Shown here in pieces: positions 8,636-17,450 of a stretch of DNA of 64,000 bases. Under the pieces are notes generated by a model. It was not told the origin of the DNA. It made no database searches and was given only the letters and a program-made list of their open reading frames with translations. The position numbers and the translations under genes are program-made. Positions within the stretch are counted from its first letter, which is position 1, and each line of letters begins with the position of its first letter. Source of the DNA: Pigmentiphaga sp. H8 (lineage in GTDB: Bacteria > Pseudomonadota > Gammaproteobacteria > Burkholderiales > Burkholderiaceae_B); NCBI RefSeq assembly GCF_003854895.1, contig NZ_CP033966.1, positions 4,712,001-4,776,000 of the forward strand, in the 5' to 3' direction.

Positions 8636-8690
8636 TTGAAAGCCCCCCATGCCATCCCTATAATTAGCACTCGATTGCAGAGAGTGCTAA
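8636..8690 (+). promoter_or_regulatory. groESL promoter with CIRCE operator (HrcA site)
   Basis: TTGAAA (8636-8641), 17 bp, TATAAT (8659-8664), followed at once by a perfect CIRCE inverted repeat TTAGCACTC-N9-GAGTGCTAA (8664-8690). CIRCE is the binding site of the heat-shock repressor HrcA, so groESL is predicted to be HrcA-repressed. The -35 also reads CCTTGAAA, like RpoH promoters, but no well-spaced RpoH -10 is seen. Confidence 0.93.
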
Positions 8691-8825
8691 CAACGCCGCC
8701 CACGCGGCGTCCAGGCCTCCGGCAACCGGCCGAGGCGCCGCGTTACGGCGTGGCACCGGCCAAATGCGGCTTTCCAGCCTCTTTTTCTGACAAATAGACG
8801 TCAACTTCGAACATCAGGAGTTTGT

Positions 8826-9113
8826 ATGGCCCTCCGTCCCCTGCACGATCGCGTGATCGTCAAGCGCCTGGACAACGAGCGTAAAACCGCGTCCGGCATC
8901 GTCATCCCCGACAGCGCGGCCGAAAAGCCCGACCAGGGCGAAGTGCTGGCCGTCGGCCCGGGCAAGAAGACCGAAGACGGCAAAGTGCTGCCGGTCGACG
9001 TCAAGGTCGGCGACAAGGTCCTGTTCGGCAAGTACGCCGGCCAGGCCGTGAAAGTCGACGGCGACGAACTGCTCGTCATCCGTGAAGAAGAAATCCTGGC
9101 GGTGATCCAGTAA
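8826..9113 (+). CDS. groES: Co-chaperonin GroES
   Basis: Cytoplasmic 10-kDa lid of the GroEL folding chamber. The 95-residue length is standard and the start MALRPLHDRVIVKRLDNE is canonical. The mobile loop (TASGIVIPDSAAEKPDQG) and roof region (VKVGDKVLFGKYAGQAVKVDGDE) are complete. A strong ribosome binding site (AGGAG, 8816-8820) precedes the ATG. It is the first gene of the CIRCE-controlled operon; a 135-bp leader separates CIRCE from the start codon, and groEL follows after 60 bp. Confidence 0.99.
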   Translation: MALRPLHDRVIVKRLDNERKTASGIVIPDSAAEKPDQGEVLAVGPGKKTEDGKVLPVDVKVGDKVLFGKYAGQAVKVDGDELLVIREEEILAVIQ

Positions 9114-9173
9114 GCCTCGCGGCCCGCTGTCCGATCCCCCAGCATTCAACACACTATTCAAGGAATTTCGTAA

Positions 9174-10820
<1,647 letters not shown>

Positions 10821-10864
10821 GAAGTCCTGCCGCCGGTCCCGGGCCCGCCCGGGACACTGCTTCG

Positions 10865-10896
10865 AAACCCGCGAGCGTCCGCGCTCGCGGGTTTTT
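10865..10896 (+). terminator. Rho-independent terminator of groESL
   Basis: CCCGCGAGCG (10868-10877) pairs perfectly with CGCTCGCGGG (10882-10891) around a TCCG loop, and TTTTT follows. AAA on the left arm can extend the stem with the T-run. Confidence 0.92.
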
Positions 10897-10991
10897 CGTT
10901 TCGGCGGGTGCTACCGCATTTGGAGGATGACTCGCCGAATAGCGGTTCATACCATGGGCGTGCATACACACTTGGCAAGGACCGCTCCGCC

Positions 10992-11510
10992 ATGGACTCG
11001 GACAACAGGATCTTCCATCGCCGCCTGGCCCGGCTCGCCCTGCTCGGGGCGGCCACGCTGTTTTGCGGCGCCGCCTCCGGCGCGACGTATTGCTCGTTCG
11101 TCAATCGCGACGACGGGGGCAACCGCAAGTTCACAGTGCGTATCGACACGGCCCGGTTCAAGGGCGAACCGGTGGCCGTCAACGATTGCACCCCAAGCAC
11201 GATCATCGAGCTGATCACCCACCGGAACTACCAGACCCCGGAGCCGCTCTGGCTATCCTCGGGCTTCGACGAGGACCGGAATCGACTCAGCTACAAGCTG
11301 GTCATACAACGGAGCGGGGGCTATTCCGGCCTCGCCCAGGCTGTCATCGTCGAAGCCATCGACAGCAGCGAAGTCGGCGAGGTGTATCCGATCCACCTGG
11401 AGCCCGTCGACTCCATCAACGTCATCTTCGTTTCAGGATCCAACAACCAGGCGCGCGAGAAGGTCCCGAAACGCAAATACATCCTCGAAGGCAAGTTCAA
11501 TTCGAATTGA
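10992..11510 (+). CDS. Hypothetical secreted protein
   Basis: I do not recognise this 172-residue protein. The start at 10992 gives a good signal peptide: basic RIFHRRLARLA, a hydrophobic core ALLGAATLFCGA, and probable cleavage after ASGA. The mature part holds two cysteines that could form a disulphide (TYCSF and VNDCTP) and alternating polar/hydrophobic segments suggesting a small beta-rich domain (YKLVIQRSGGYSGLAQAVIVEA; SINVIFVSGSN). An AAGGA sequence lies about 10 bp upstream. It is a single gene between the groEL terminator and the MarR-type promoter. It may be periplasmic or exported. Confidence 0.6.
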   Translation: MDSDNRIFHRRLARLALLGAATLFCGAASGATYCSFVNRDDGGNRKFTVRIDTARFKGEPVAVNDCTPSTIIELITHRNYQTPEPLWLSSGFDEDRNRLSYKLVIQRSGGYSGLAQAVIVEAIDSSEVGEVYPIHLEPVDSINVIFVSGSNNQAREKVPKRKYILEGKFNSN

Positions 11511-11525
11511 CGTTGGCCTGGGCTC

Positions 11526-11572
11526 TTGACCGGGTTGCGTATCGCAACTACATTTGTTGCGATACGCAACCC
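11526..11572 (+). promoter_or_regulatory. Promoter and twin palindromic operator of the MarR-GNAT gene
   Basis: A perfect 17-bp inverted repeat, GGGTTGCGTATCGCAAC (11532-11548) and GTTGCGATACGCAACCC (11556-11572), is separated by 7 bp. Each arm is itself nearly palindromic (TTGCG-N3-CGCAA), which is the form of a MarR dimer site. TTGACC (11526-11531) and TACATT (11549-11554) form a -35/-10 pair whose 17-bp spacer is exactly the left arm. Autorepression of the downstream MarR-type gene is the likely meaning. Confidence 0.75.
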
Positions 11573-11586
11573 ATGAACAAGAATCC

Positions 11587-12567
11587 ATGGAAACCATAGC
11601 AGCGCCCCCTCCTCCCGCCGACTCTGTCATCCAGGAACTCCGCGAGTTCTCCCGCAAGCTGGTCCGCGAACTCGGCTTCATGCGCGCCACGCTGGCGGAT
11701 ACGGATCTGGCGCCCTCGGCGGTCCATGCCGTTCTCGAGATCGGCGCCGCGCCCGGCATCCATGCGAAGGATCTCGGTCATCTGCTGAAACTGGACAAGT
11801 CAAATACGAGCCGCCAACTGGCCCGGCTCGAGGCGGGGGGCCTGCTCAGGCGTCAGGCTGCCGAAGACGACGGGCGTTCGGCGGCGCTTCATCTGACCCC
11901 CGCGGGGCAGGCGCTGCGCAGGAAGATCGACCGGTTCGCCACGGCCCAGGTGTCGGATGCGCTGCGGCGCCTCGTTCCCGTCGACCAGCGGGCCCTCGTC
12001 CGCGCGCTGGCCCAGTATGCGGAGGCCCTGGCCGCAGGCACCGGCTCCGGAGCCGCGGCCCGGGGGCCCTCCGCCGGCATCCATGAAGGCTACCTCCCGG
12101 GCTGCGTCGGCGACATCGCCAGCCTGCACGCCCGCTTCTATTCGGAAAACTGGGGCTTCGGCGTCTTCTTCGAGAAGAAGGTGGCCACGGAACTGGCCGC
12201 TTTCGCGCAGGCGCTGCCCGCCGACGGCAAGGCCTTGTGGCTCTACGTGGAAAACCGCCGCACCCTGGCCTCCCTGGCCATGGACGGCAATCCGGCCTCG
12301 GGCATCGCCCATCTGCGATGGTTCATCGTCGACGATGCGCTGCGCGGCACGGGCGTCGGACGGGAGCTGATGGCGCGCGCGATGCGGTTCGTGGACGACC
12401 GTTTCCAGGAAACCTGTCTGTGGACGTTCAAGGGCCTGGACGCGGCGCGCCATTTGTACGAATCGTTCGGCTTTCGCCTGGTGCAGGAATCGGAAGGCGA
12501 ACAATGGGGGGCGAGAGTCACCGAACAGCGGTTCAGCCGTCTTCGCCCGAATCCCCACCCGGATTGA
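11587..12567 (+). CDS. MarR-family regulator fused to GNAT acetyltransferase
   Basis: A 326-residue fusion. Residues 1-150 form a MarR winged helix: HAVLEIGAAPGIHAKDLGHLLKLDKSNTSRQLARLE is the recognition region and AAEDDGRSAALHLTPAGQ the wing. Residues ~165-320 form a GNAT domain with the acetyl-CoA loop in LRGTGVGRELMARAMRF (Q/RxxGxG/A-type) and the C-terminal ARHLYESFGFRLV block. Fusions of this kind are known across proteobacteria, but their acetylation targets are mostly undefined. Starting at 11587 places the gene 15 bp after the twin operator; an upstream in-frame ATG would run through the operator and is unlikely. It is followed by ogt after ~100 bp. Confidence 0.88.
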   Translation: METIAAPPPPADSVIQELREFSRKLVRELGFMRATLADTDLAPSAVHAVLEIGAAPGIHAKDLGHLLKLDKSNTSRQLARLEAGGLLRRQAAEDDGRSAALHLTPAGQALRRKIDRFATAQVSDALRRLVPVDQRALVRALAQYAEALAAGTGSGAAARGPSAGIHEGYLPGCVGDIASLHARFYSENWGFGVFFEKKVATELAAFAQALPADGKALWLYVENRRTLASLAMDGNPASGIAHLRWFIVDDALRGTGVGRELMARAMRFVDDRFQETCLWTFKGLDAARHLYESFGFRLVQESEGEQWGARVTEQRFSRLRPNPHPD

Positions 12568-12669
12568 CGGCGCCTGGCCATCCCGCGAATTCGACCGCAA
12601 GGAGCGGAGTGCCGGGCCGCGCCCGGGTTCCTACACTGGCCTCACCTTCAACGAAGCGAGTGATGCGCC

Positions 12670-13236
12670 ATGAACACCCCCTCTACCCTGTTTTTGCTGA
12701 GCCGCATCGAGTCGCCCATGGGCGGCATGCTGCTCGTCACGGACGCGCGGCAGGTCGTGCGCGCGCTGGACTTCGCCGACCATGAGGCGCACCTGCATCG
12801 AGGCTTGCGCGAACACTACGGCCGTGTCGAGTTGGCCGAAGCTTCCCCGCCCGCCGGAATCGCGCGGGCCCTGGCCCGGTACTTCGCGGGTACGCTGGAC
12901 GCGCTCGACGCCCTGCCGACGGAGACGGCCGGCTCGCCGCTGCAACGCCGGGTCTGGGCCGCGCTGCGCGGCATCCCGGCCGGCACCACCACGAGCTATG
13001 GCAAGCTGGCCCACGAACTGGGCTTCGACGATCCGCGCGCGGCTATCGCGATCGGCACGGCCAACGGCGCCAATCCCATCGCCATTATCGTGCCGTGCCA
13101 TCGGGTCATTGCCAGCAGCGGCGATCTGAAGGGCTATGCCTGGGGCCTGCCCCGCAAGCGCTGGCTGCTGGAACACGAGAAGGCGATCTCCCCACAGTCC
13201 GCCACCGTGGAAACCGCGGCGCTTCCCGGGTTCTGA
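12670..13236 (+). CDS. ogt: Methylated-DNA-[protein]-cysteine S-methyltransferase
   Basis: Suicide DNA-repair enzyme that moves the methyl group from O6-methylguanine or O4-methylthymine to its own cysteine. The catalytic IVPCHRVI motif is intact (C143), with the helix-turn-helix segment GIPAGTTTSYGKLAHELGF before it and GYAWGLPRKRWLLEHE after it. Length is 188 residues, normal for Ogt; there is no Ada N-terminal domain, so it is not expected to be an adaptive-response activator. The gene ends 14 bp before the oxygenase-like gene, which suggests a two-gene repair unit. Confidence 0.93.
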   Translation: MNTPSTLFLLSRIESPMGGMLLVTDARQVVRALDFADHEAHLHRGLREHYGRVELAEASPPAGIARALARYFAGTLDALDALPTETAGSPLQRRVWAALRGIPAGTTTSYGKLAHELGFDDPRAAIAIGTANGANPIAIIVPCHRVIASSGDLKGYAWGLPRKRWLLEHEKAISPQSATVETAALPGF

Positions 13237-13250
13237 CCAGGGGCGCTCGC

Positions 13251-13970
13251 ATGCATGCATCCACCACCGCCATCGACCGCCTGGACTGGGCCGGCATCGC
13301 CGAACGGCTGGACCAGGACGGCCATGCGCTGCTGCCGGGCCTGCTGGACCCGGAGGCGGCACGCGACCTGGCTCGGCGGACAGCGGCCACGCGGGCCGCC
13401 CCGGCCTTCGGCAAACCTGGCCACGGCGAATGGTTTCATTTCGGCATGCCGCTGCCGGCGCCGTGGGCCGAGTGGCGCGTCACGTTCTATCCTCATCTGG
13501 CCATCATCGCCAACCGCTGGAACGCGCTGCTGGGCAACGATGACCGCTATCCCGCGGACCTGGATGCACTCCTCCAGCGCGACCGGCGCGCGGGACAGGA
13601 CTGGCCGCAGTCGTACCTGAGCCGGCTGCGCGCGGGCGAGCACGTGCCGCTGCACCAGCGCGGCGAAGGCGAGCACGTGTTTCCGCTGCAAGTCGTGGCG
13701 CTGCTGTCCGAAGCCGGCCGGGATTTCCAGGGTGGCGAGTTCGTGATGACGGAGCAGCGTCCCCGCATGCAATCGCGTCCCATGGTGCTGCCGCTCAGGC
13801 TCGGCGACGCGGCCGTCATCGCCACGGCGGCGCGCCCGTCCAAGGGCTCGGGCGGCCACTACCGCGTCTATCTGAAGCACGCCATCAGCCGCGTGCACCA
13901 AGGCGAACGCCTGGGCGCGGAGCTGTCGTTCCACGGCGCGCCGCCCCCCCGGTCCAGTACCCCGATATGA
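13251..13970 (+). CDS. 2-oxoglutarate/Fe(II) oxygenase-superfamily protein (DUF2086-like) with altered HxD motif
   Basis: A 239-residue cytosolic protein resembling 2OG-Fe(II) oxygenases often encoded next to ada/ogt/alkA repair genes. Recognisable blocks are HVPLHQRGEGEHVFPLQVVALLSE, FQGGEFVMTEQRPRMQSR, LRLGDAAVIATAARP and HYRVYLKHAISRV. In this superfamily iron is held by HxD plus a distal His. The distal His (KHAISRV) and the downstream Arg region are present, but the first motif reads H135-Q-R137, with arginine where aspartate is expected. E139, E141 or H142 could substitute, or the protein may be inactive as an oxygenase. It starts 14 bp after ogt. The family is fairly sure; the activity is not. 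Confidence 0.75.
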   Translation: MHASTTAIDRLDWAGIAERLDQDGHALLPGLLDPEAARDLARRTAATRAAPAFGKPGHGEWFHFGMPLPAPWAEWRVTFYPHLAIIANRWNALLGNDDRYPADLDALLQRDRRAGQDWPQSYLSRLRAGEHVPLHQRGEGEHVFPLQVVALLSEAGRDFQGGEFVMTEQRPRMQSRPMVLPLRLGDAAVIATAARPSKGSGGHYRVYLKHAISRVHQGERLGAELSFHGAPPPRSSTPI

Positions 13971-14318
13971 TGCAGATAAGCAACGTAAACAAACATGAAA
14001 CCAACGCAACAAAACATTGCGTGGGTCATGCATCTAGGCTAAATTCCGAATGTCTCTCCTGTTTTACCCTGGGGGCAGACTAATCAAGACGCAAGGTCAT
14101 GCTTCAAGAATACGTGCCGGAAACACGTAGCTCCGCCTTGCCAGAATGGGCGCAGACCCCATGAAGCGAATCCCCCCGGCCCACTGAGGCCCTTGTCCCG
14201 CCCCAACGGGCACCGTTACCCGTATCCGCATTCCTTCGCGCTCCGTTCGCACCCGCGTCCGGAAGCGTCGTGTATTGGCACGTGTGGACGAAATGTTCAC
14301 TCATGACAAGGACTTCCC
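13971..14318 (+). other. Intergenic region upstream of the cellulose operon
   Basis: No gene is supported in these 348 bp. The first ~120 bp are clearly more AT-rich than the surroundings, as in a promoter region. TTGCGT (14017-14022), 17 bp and TAAATT (14040-14045) make a weak sigma-70 candidate. The inverted repeat ACGCAA (14004-14009) / TTGCGT (14017-14022) overlaps that -35 box and could be a regulator site. The remaining ~200 bp would then be a long untranslated leader for bcsD. Confidence 0.4.
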
Positions 14319-14792
14319 ATGGACGCCACTTCTTCCGTCATCAGCTATCTTTCCGGCCGCCAGTGCGCGGTGCAGTGGAAGATCTTCCTGCTATCGACCG
14401 CGCAGGAACTGGCCGAGAAATTCTCGGCCGCCGAATTGCGCACCTTCATGCGCCGCGTGGGCGGGCGCTTCGGGCGTGAGCTGCCCGTGCCGGCCTGCAC
14501 CACGCTGGACGACATCCAGCTGGCCATGAGCCAGATCTGGACGCGCCTGGACTGGGGCTGGGTCGAGATCACGGACGAAACCGATCATCTGCACCTGCAG
14601 CACTATTGCGCCCCCCTCGAGGCCGCGCTGGGCCGTGAAGCCCTGGCCTGGACGCCCTCGTTCCTGGAGGGTGTCTACCAGCAGTGGTTCGAGCAACTGG
14701 GCGCCGGCGACAGGCTGCGCGTCTCGCAGGTTTCCGACTTCGACAGCATCGGCGGCATAGGCTTGCGCCTGGGATCGCCCGTAGCGGCCTGA
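14319..14792 (+). CDS. bcsD: Cellulose synthase subunit BcsD
   Basis: A 157-residue protein matching the BcsD family first described in Komagataeibacter. There, octameric rings in the periplasm line up synthase complexes and help glucan chains crystallise. Supporting features are its size, helical composition (WKIFLLSTAQELAEKF; ELRTFMRRVGGRFGREL), the C-terminal segment WTPSFLEGVYQQWFEQLGAGDRL, and its position as first gene of a bcs operon. There is no signal peptide, as is usual for BcsD. An AAGGAC motif precedes the ATG. The next gene starts 7 bp after the stop. Confidence 0.85.
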   Translation: MDATSSVISYLSGRQCAVQWKIFLLSTAQELAEKFSAAELRTFMRRVGGRFGRELPVPACTTLDDIQLAMSQIWTRLDWGWVEITDETDHLHLQHYCAPLEAALGREALAWTPSFLEGVYQQWFEQLGAGDRLRVSQVSDFDSIGGIGLRLGSPVAA

Positions 14793-14799
14793 GGTGGCC

Positions 14800-15204
14800 A
14801 TGGATACGACCAATCATCCCGAGGCGGGGGATACGCCCCAGCCCGCCATGCCATCGGCCCTGCCGCCCGTGAGCCGCTGGCCCGCCCTGGCCCAGCGCCG
14901 CGCGGTGCCAGCCGTGGGCAGCGTCGCGGGCGACCAGGCGGCGGAGCCGTCCACCGTGTACGTCCCGCCCACCCGCTTCCACGCCACCGATGAAGCATCC
15001 GTGGCCCAGGAGCCGGCCGCCGGCCCGGACGCCGGCCAACCCGCCCTGGCGCAGACCGCCGCGCCGCCTCCGGCTCCGTCACTGCCTGCCTCCGCGGACG
15101 AGCCGATCGCGGGGATCTTCGCACGCCTGCGCGGCTACGCCGACGACGGCCGGCCGGATCCCCAGGCCATGCCCGCGCTGTTCCGGCGCCTGCTCAGGAA
15201 CTGA
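14800..15204 (+). CDS. Proline/alanine-rich cellulose operon protein (BcsP/BcsO-like)
   Basis: A 134-residue low-complexity protein: residues 1-95 are rich in Pro and Ala, and only the last ~30 (DEPIAGIFARLRGYADDGRP...LFRRLLRN) look structured. Small proline-rich proteins of this kind (called BcsP or BcsO) are accessory subunits of betaproteobacterial and enterobacterial cellulose operons, with no defined biochemical role. The ATG at 14800 has GAGG six bases upstream; a GTG two codons earlier is less likely. It sits between bcsD and bcsA. Assignment rests mainly on context and composition. Confidence 0.6.
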   Translation: MDTTNHPEAGDTPQPAMPSALPPVSRWPALAQRRAVPAVGSVAGDQAAEPSTVYVPPTRFHATDEASVAQEPAAGPDAGQPALAQTAAPPPAPSLPASADEPIAGIFARLRGYADDGRPDPQAMPALFRRLLRN

Positions 15205-15239
15205 TCCATGAAGCCGAGCCAGACCCGAAGGAGAACGGC

Positions 15240-17450
15240 GTGAGTCCGCTGCCGCCAGCCGTTCCCACCTCCCACCAGGCACCGGCAGACGCCCGCGCCG
15301 ACCGCCTGGCCGCGCTGCCGCTGTGGAGCCACCCGCTTGTCCGGATCGTGCTGGCCGCCGTGGCCTGCTTCAGCCTGGCCGTCGTCATCACCGCCCCGCT
15401 GGAAGCGCTGCCGCAACTGCTGCTGTCCCTGGTGGCCCTGGTGGCCGCGCTGGTATTGCGCAACGTCGCGGGGCGCCTGCCGACGGTGTTGATGGTGCTC
15501 CTGTCGGCGACGATGTCGCTGCGCTACATGTACTGGCGGCTGACCTCGACGCTGGACTTCCAGAGCTGGCTGGACATCGCCTTCGGCTATGGCCTGCTGC
15601 TGGCCGAGATCTATGCCCTGTCGGTACTGCTGCTGGGCTATCTGCAAACCATCTGGCCGCTGCGCCGGCTGCCGGCCGCGATGCCCGCCGATCCGGCGAC
15701 CTGGCCGTCGGTGGATATCCTGATCCCGACCTACAACGAGCCGCTGGACGTGGTGAAGCAGTCGGTGCTGACCGCCGTCTCGCTGGACTGGCCGGCCGAC
15801 CGCCTGCACATCTTCGTGCTGGACGACGGCCGCCGCAAGGAATTCCAGGACTTCTGTTCCGAGCTGGGCGTGGGCTACATCGCGCGCAGCAACAACGAAT
15901 CGGCCAAGGCCGGCAACCTGAACGCGGCGCTGGAGCTGACCAGCAGCGAGTACGTGGCCGTGTTCGACTGCGACCACATCCCCACCCGCTCCTTCCTGCA
16001 GATCTGCATAGGCTGGTTCCTGAAGGATCCGAAGCTGGCGATGCTGCAGACGCCCCACTATTTCTTCTCGGCCGATCCGTTCGAGAAGAACCTGCATACC
16101 TTCCGGGCGGTGCCCAACGAGGGCGAGCTGTTCTACGGCCTGGTCCAGGACGGCAACGACCTCTGGAACGCGGCGTTCTTCTGCGGTTCGTGCGCGGTCC
16201 TGCGCCGCAGCCAGCTCGAGGAAGTGGGCGGCATCGCCACCGAGACGGTGACCGAGGACGCCCACACCGCCCTCAAGCTGAACCGCGCGGGCTACAACAC
16301 GGCCTACCTGGCCGTCCCGCAGGCGGCCGGCCTGGCGACGGAAAACCTGTCCCGCCACATCGGCCAGCGCGTGCGCTGGGCGCGCGGCATGGCCCAGATC
16401 TTCCGCGTCGACAACCCGCTGTTCGGCAAGGGCCTGAGCCTGAGCCAGCGCATGTGCTACCTGAACGCCATGCTGCATTTCTTCTACGGCCTGCCGCGCC
16501 TGGTGTTCCTGACCGCGCCGCTGGCCTTCCTGTTCTTCGGCGCGCACGTGTTCCAGGCGTCGGCGCTGATGATCACGCTGTATGCCTTCCCCCACCTGAT
16601 CCACGCCAACCTGACCAGCTCGCGGATGCAGGGGCGCTTCCGCCACTCGTTCTGGAACGAGGTCTACGAATCGGTACTGGCCTGGTACATCATGCGGCCG
16701 GCACTGCTGGCCCTGATCAACCCCAAGCTGGGCAAGTTCAACGTCACGGCCAAGGGCGGCGCCCAGGGCCAGGCGTGGTTCGACTGGGACATGGCCAAGC
16801 CCTACCTCGTGCTGCTGGCCCTGAACATCGCCGGCCTGATCGCCGGCCTGATCTCGCTGGCCGTCGTCGACTATGACTCGGGCGGCCTGTTCACCCTGGC
16901 GATCAACCTGGTCTGGACCCTCTACAACATCATCATCACCAGCGCGAGCATCGCCGTCGCCCGCGAGGAGCGGCAGTTCCGCTCGCAGCCCCGCGTCGCC
17001 GCGCAGATCCCGGCCATGCTGCGCCTGCCGAACGGCAAGACCGTGGCGTGCAGCACCACCGACTATTCCGCGACCGGCCTGGGCATCCAGCTGCCGCCGG
17101 AACTGGAACGGCTGGAGATCGGGCAGGAACTGCACGTGGCCCTGTTCCGCGGCACCGAGCAGCGGGTCTTTCCCGCCACCATCGTGTTCTCGACCGACCA
17201 CCACCTGGGCCTGCGCTTCGAATCGCTGACGCTGCAACAGCAGGTGGAAATGGCCGAGATGACCTTCGCGCGCGCCGACACCTGGGCCGAGAACTGGGGC
17301 CAGAACACGCCCGACGCGCCGCTGGTCGGCCTGCGCGAGGTCGTGCGCATCGGTGTGCTCGGCATGAAGCAACTCGCCCTACACGGAGGCCAGGCCGTGC
17401 GCGCCCGGCTGCAAGCCCGTCCTATCCAAACCAGGATGAAGAATCGATGA
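15240..17450 (+). CDS. bcsA: Cellulose synthase catalytic subunit BcsA
   Basis: Inner-membrane processive GT2 glycosyltransferase that polymerises UDP-glucose into beta-1,4-glucan and translocates the chain. Catalytic motifs are complete: VLDDG near residue 195, D243-C-D245 (DxD), T338-E-D340 and Q376-R-V-R-W380. Multi-helix blocks lie at both ends of the GT domain. The C-terminus holds a PilZ domain with R581-SQP-R585 and D608-Y-S610-AT-G613, which bind cyclic di-GMP; allosteric activation is therefore predicted. The GTG start has an excellent ribosome binding site (AAGGAG, 15228-15233). At 736 residues it is standard for type I BcsA. The stop overlaps the bcsB start (ATGA). Confidence 0.98.
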   Translation: MSPLPPAVPTSHQAPADARADRLAALPLWSHPLVRIVLAAVACFSLAVVITAPLEALPQLLLSLVALVAALVLRNVAGRLPTVLMVLLSATMSLRYMYWRLTSTLDFQSWLDIAFGYGLLLAEIYALSVLLLGYLQTIWPLRRLPAAMPADPATWPSVDILIPTYNEPLDVVKQSVLTAVSLDWPADRLHIFVLDDGRRKEFQDFCSELGVGYIARSNNESAKAGNLNAALELTSSEYVAVFDCDHIPTRSFLQICIGWFLKDPKLAMLQTPHYFFSADPFEKNLHTFRAVPNEGELFYGLVQDGNDLWNAAFFCGSCAVLRRSQLEEVGGIATETVTEDAHTALKLNRAGYNTAYLAVPQAAGLATENLSRHIGQRVRWARGMAQIFRVDNPLFGKGLSLSQRMCYLNAMLHFFYGLPRLVFLTAPLAFLFFGAHVFQASALMITLYAFPHLIHANLTSSRMQGRFRHSFWNEVYESVLAWYIMRPALLALINPKLGKFNVTAKGGAQGQAWFDWDMAKPYLVLLALNIAGLIAGLISLAVVDYDSGGLFTLAINLVWTLYNIIITSASIAVAREERQFRSQPRVAAQIPAMLRLPNGKTVACSTTDYSATGLGIQLPPELERLEIGQELHVALFRGTEQRVFPATIVFSTDHHLGLRFESLTLQQQVEMAEMTFARADTWAENWGQNTPDAPLVGLREVVRIGVLGMKQLALHGGQAVRARLQARPIQTRMKNR

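Noticed and set aside
14270..14300. Sigma-54 promoter (TTGGCACG) before bcsD
   Set aside because: The required GC element at the -12 position with correct spacing is missing.
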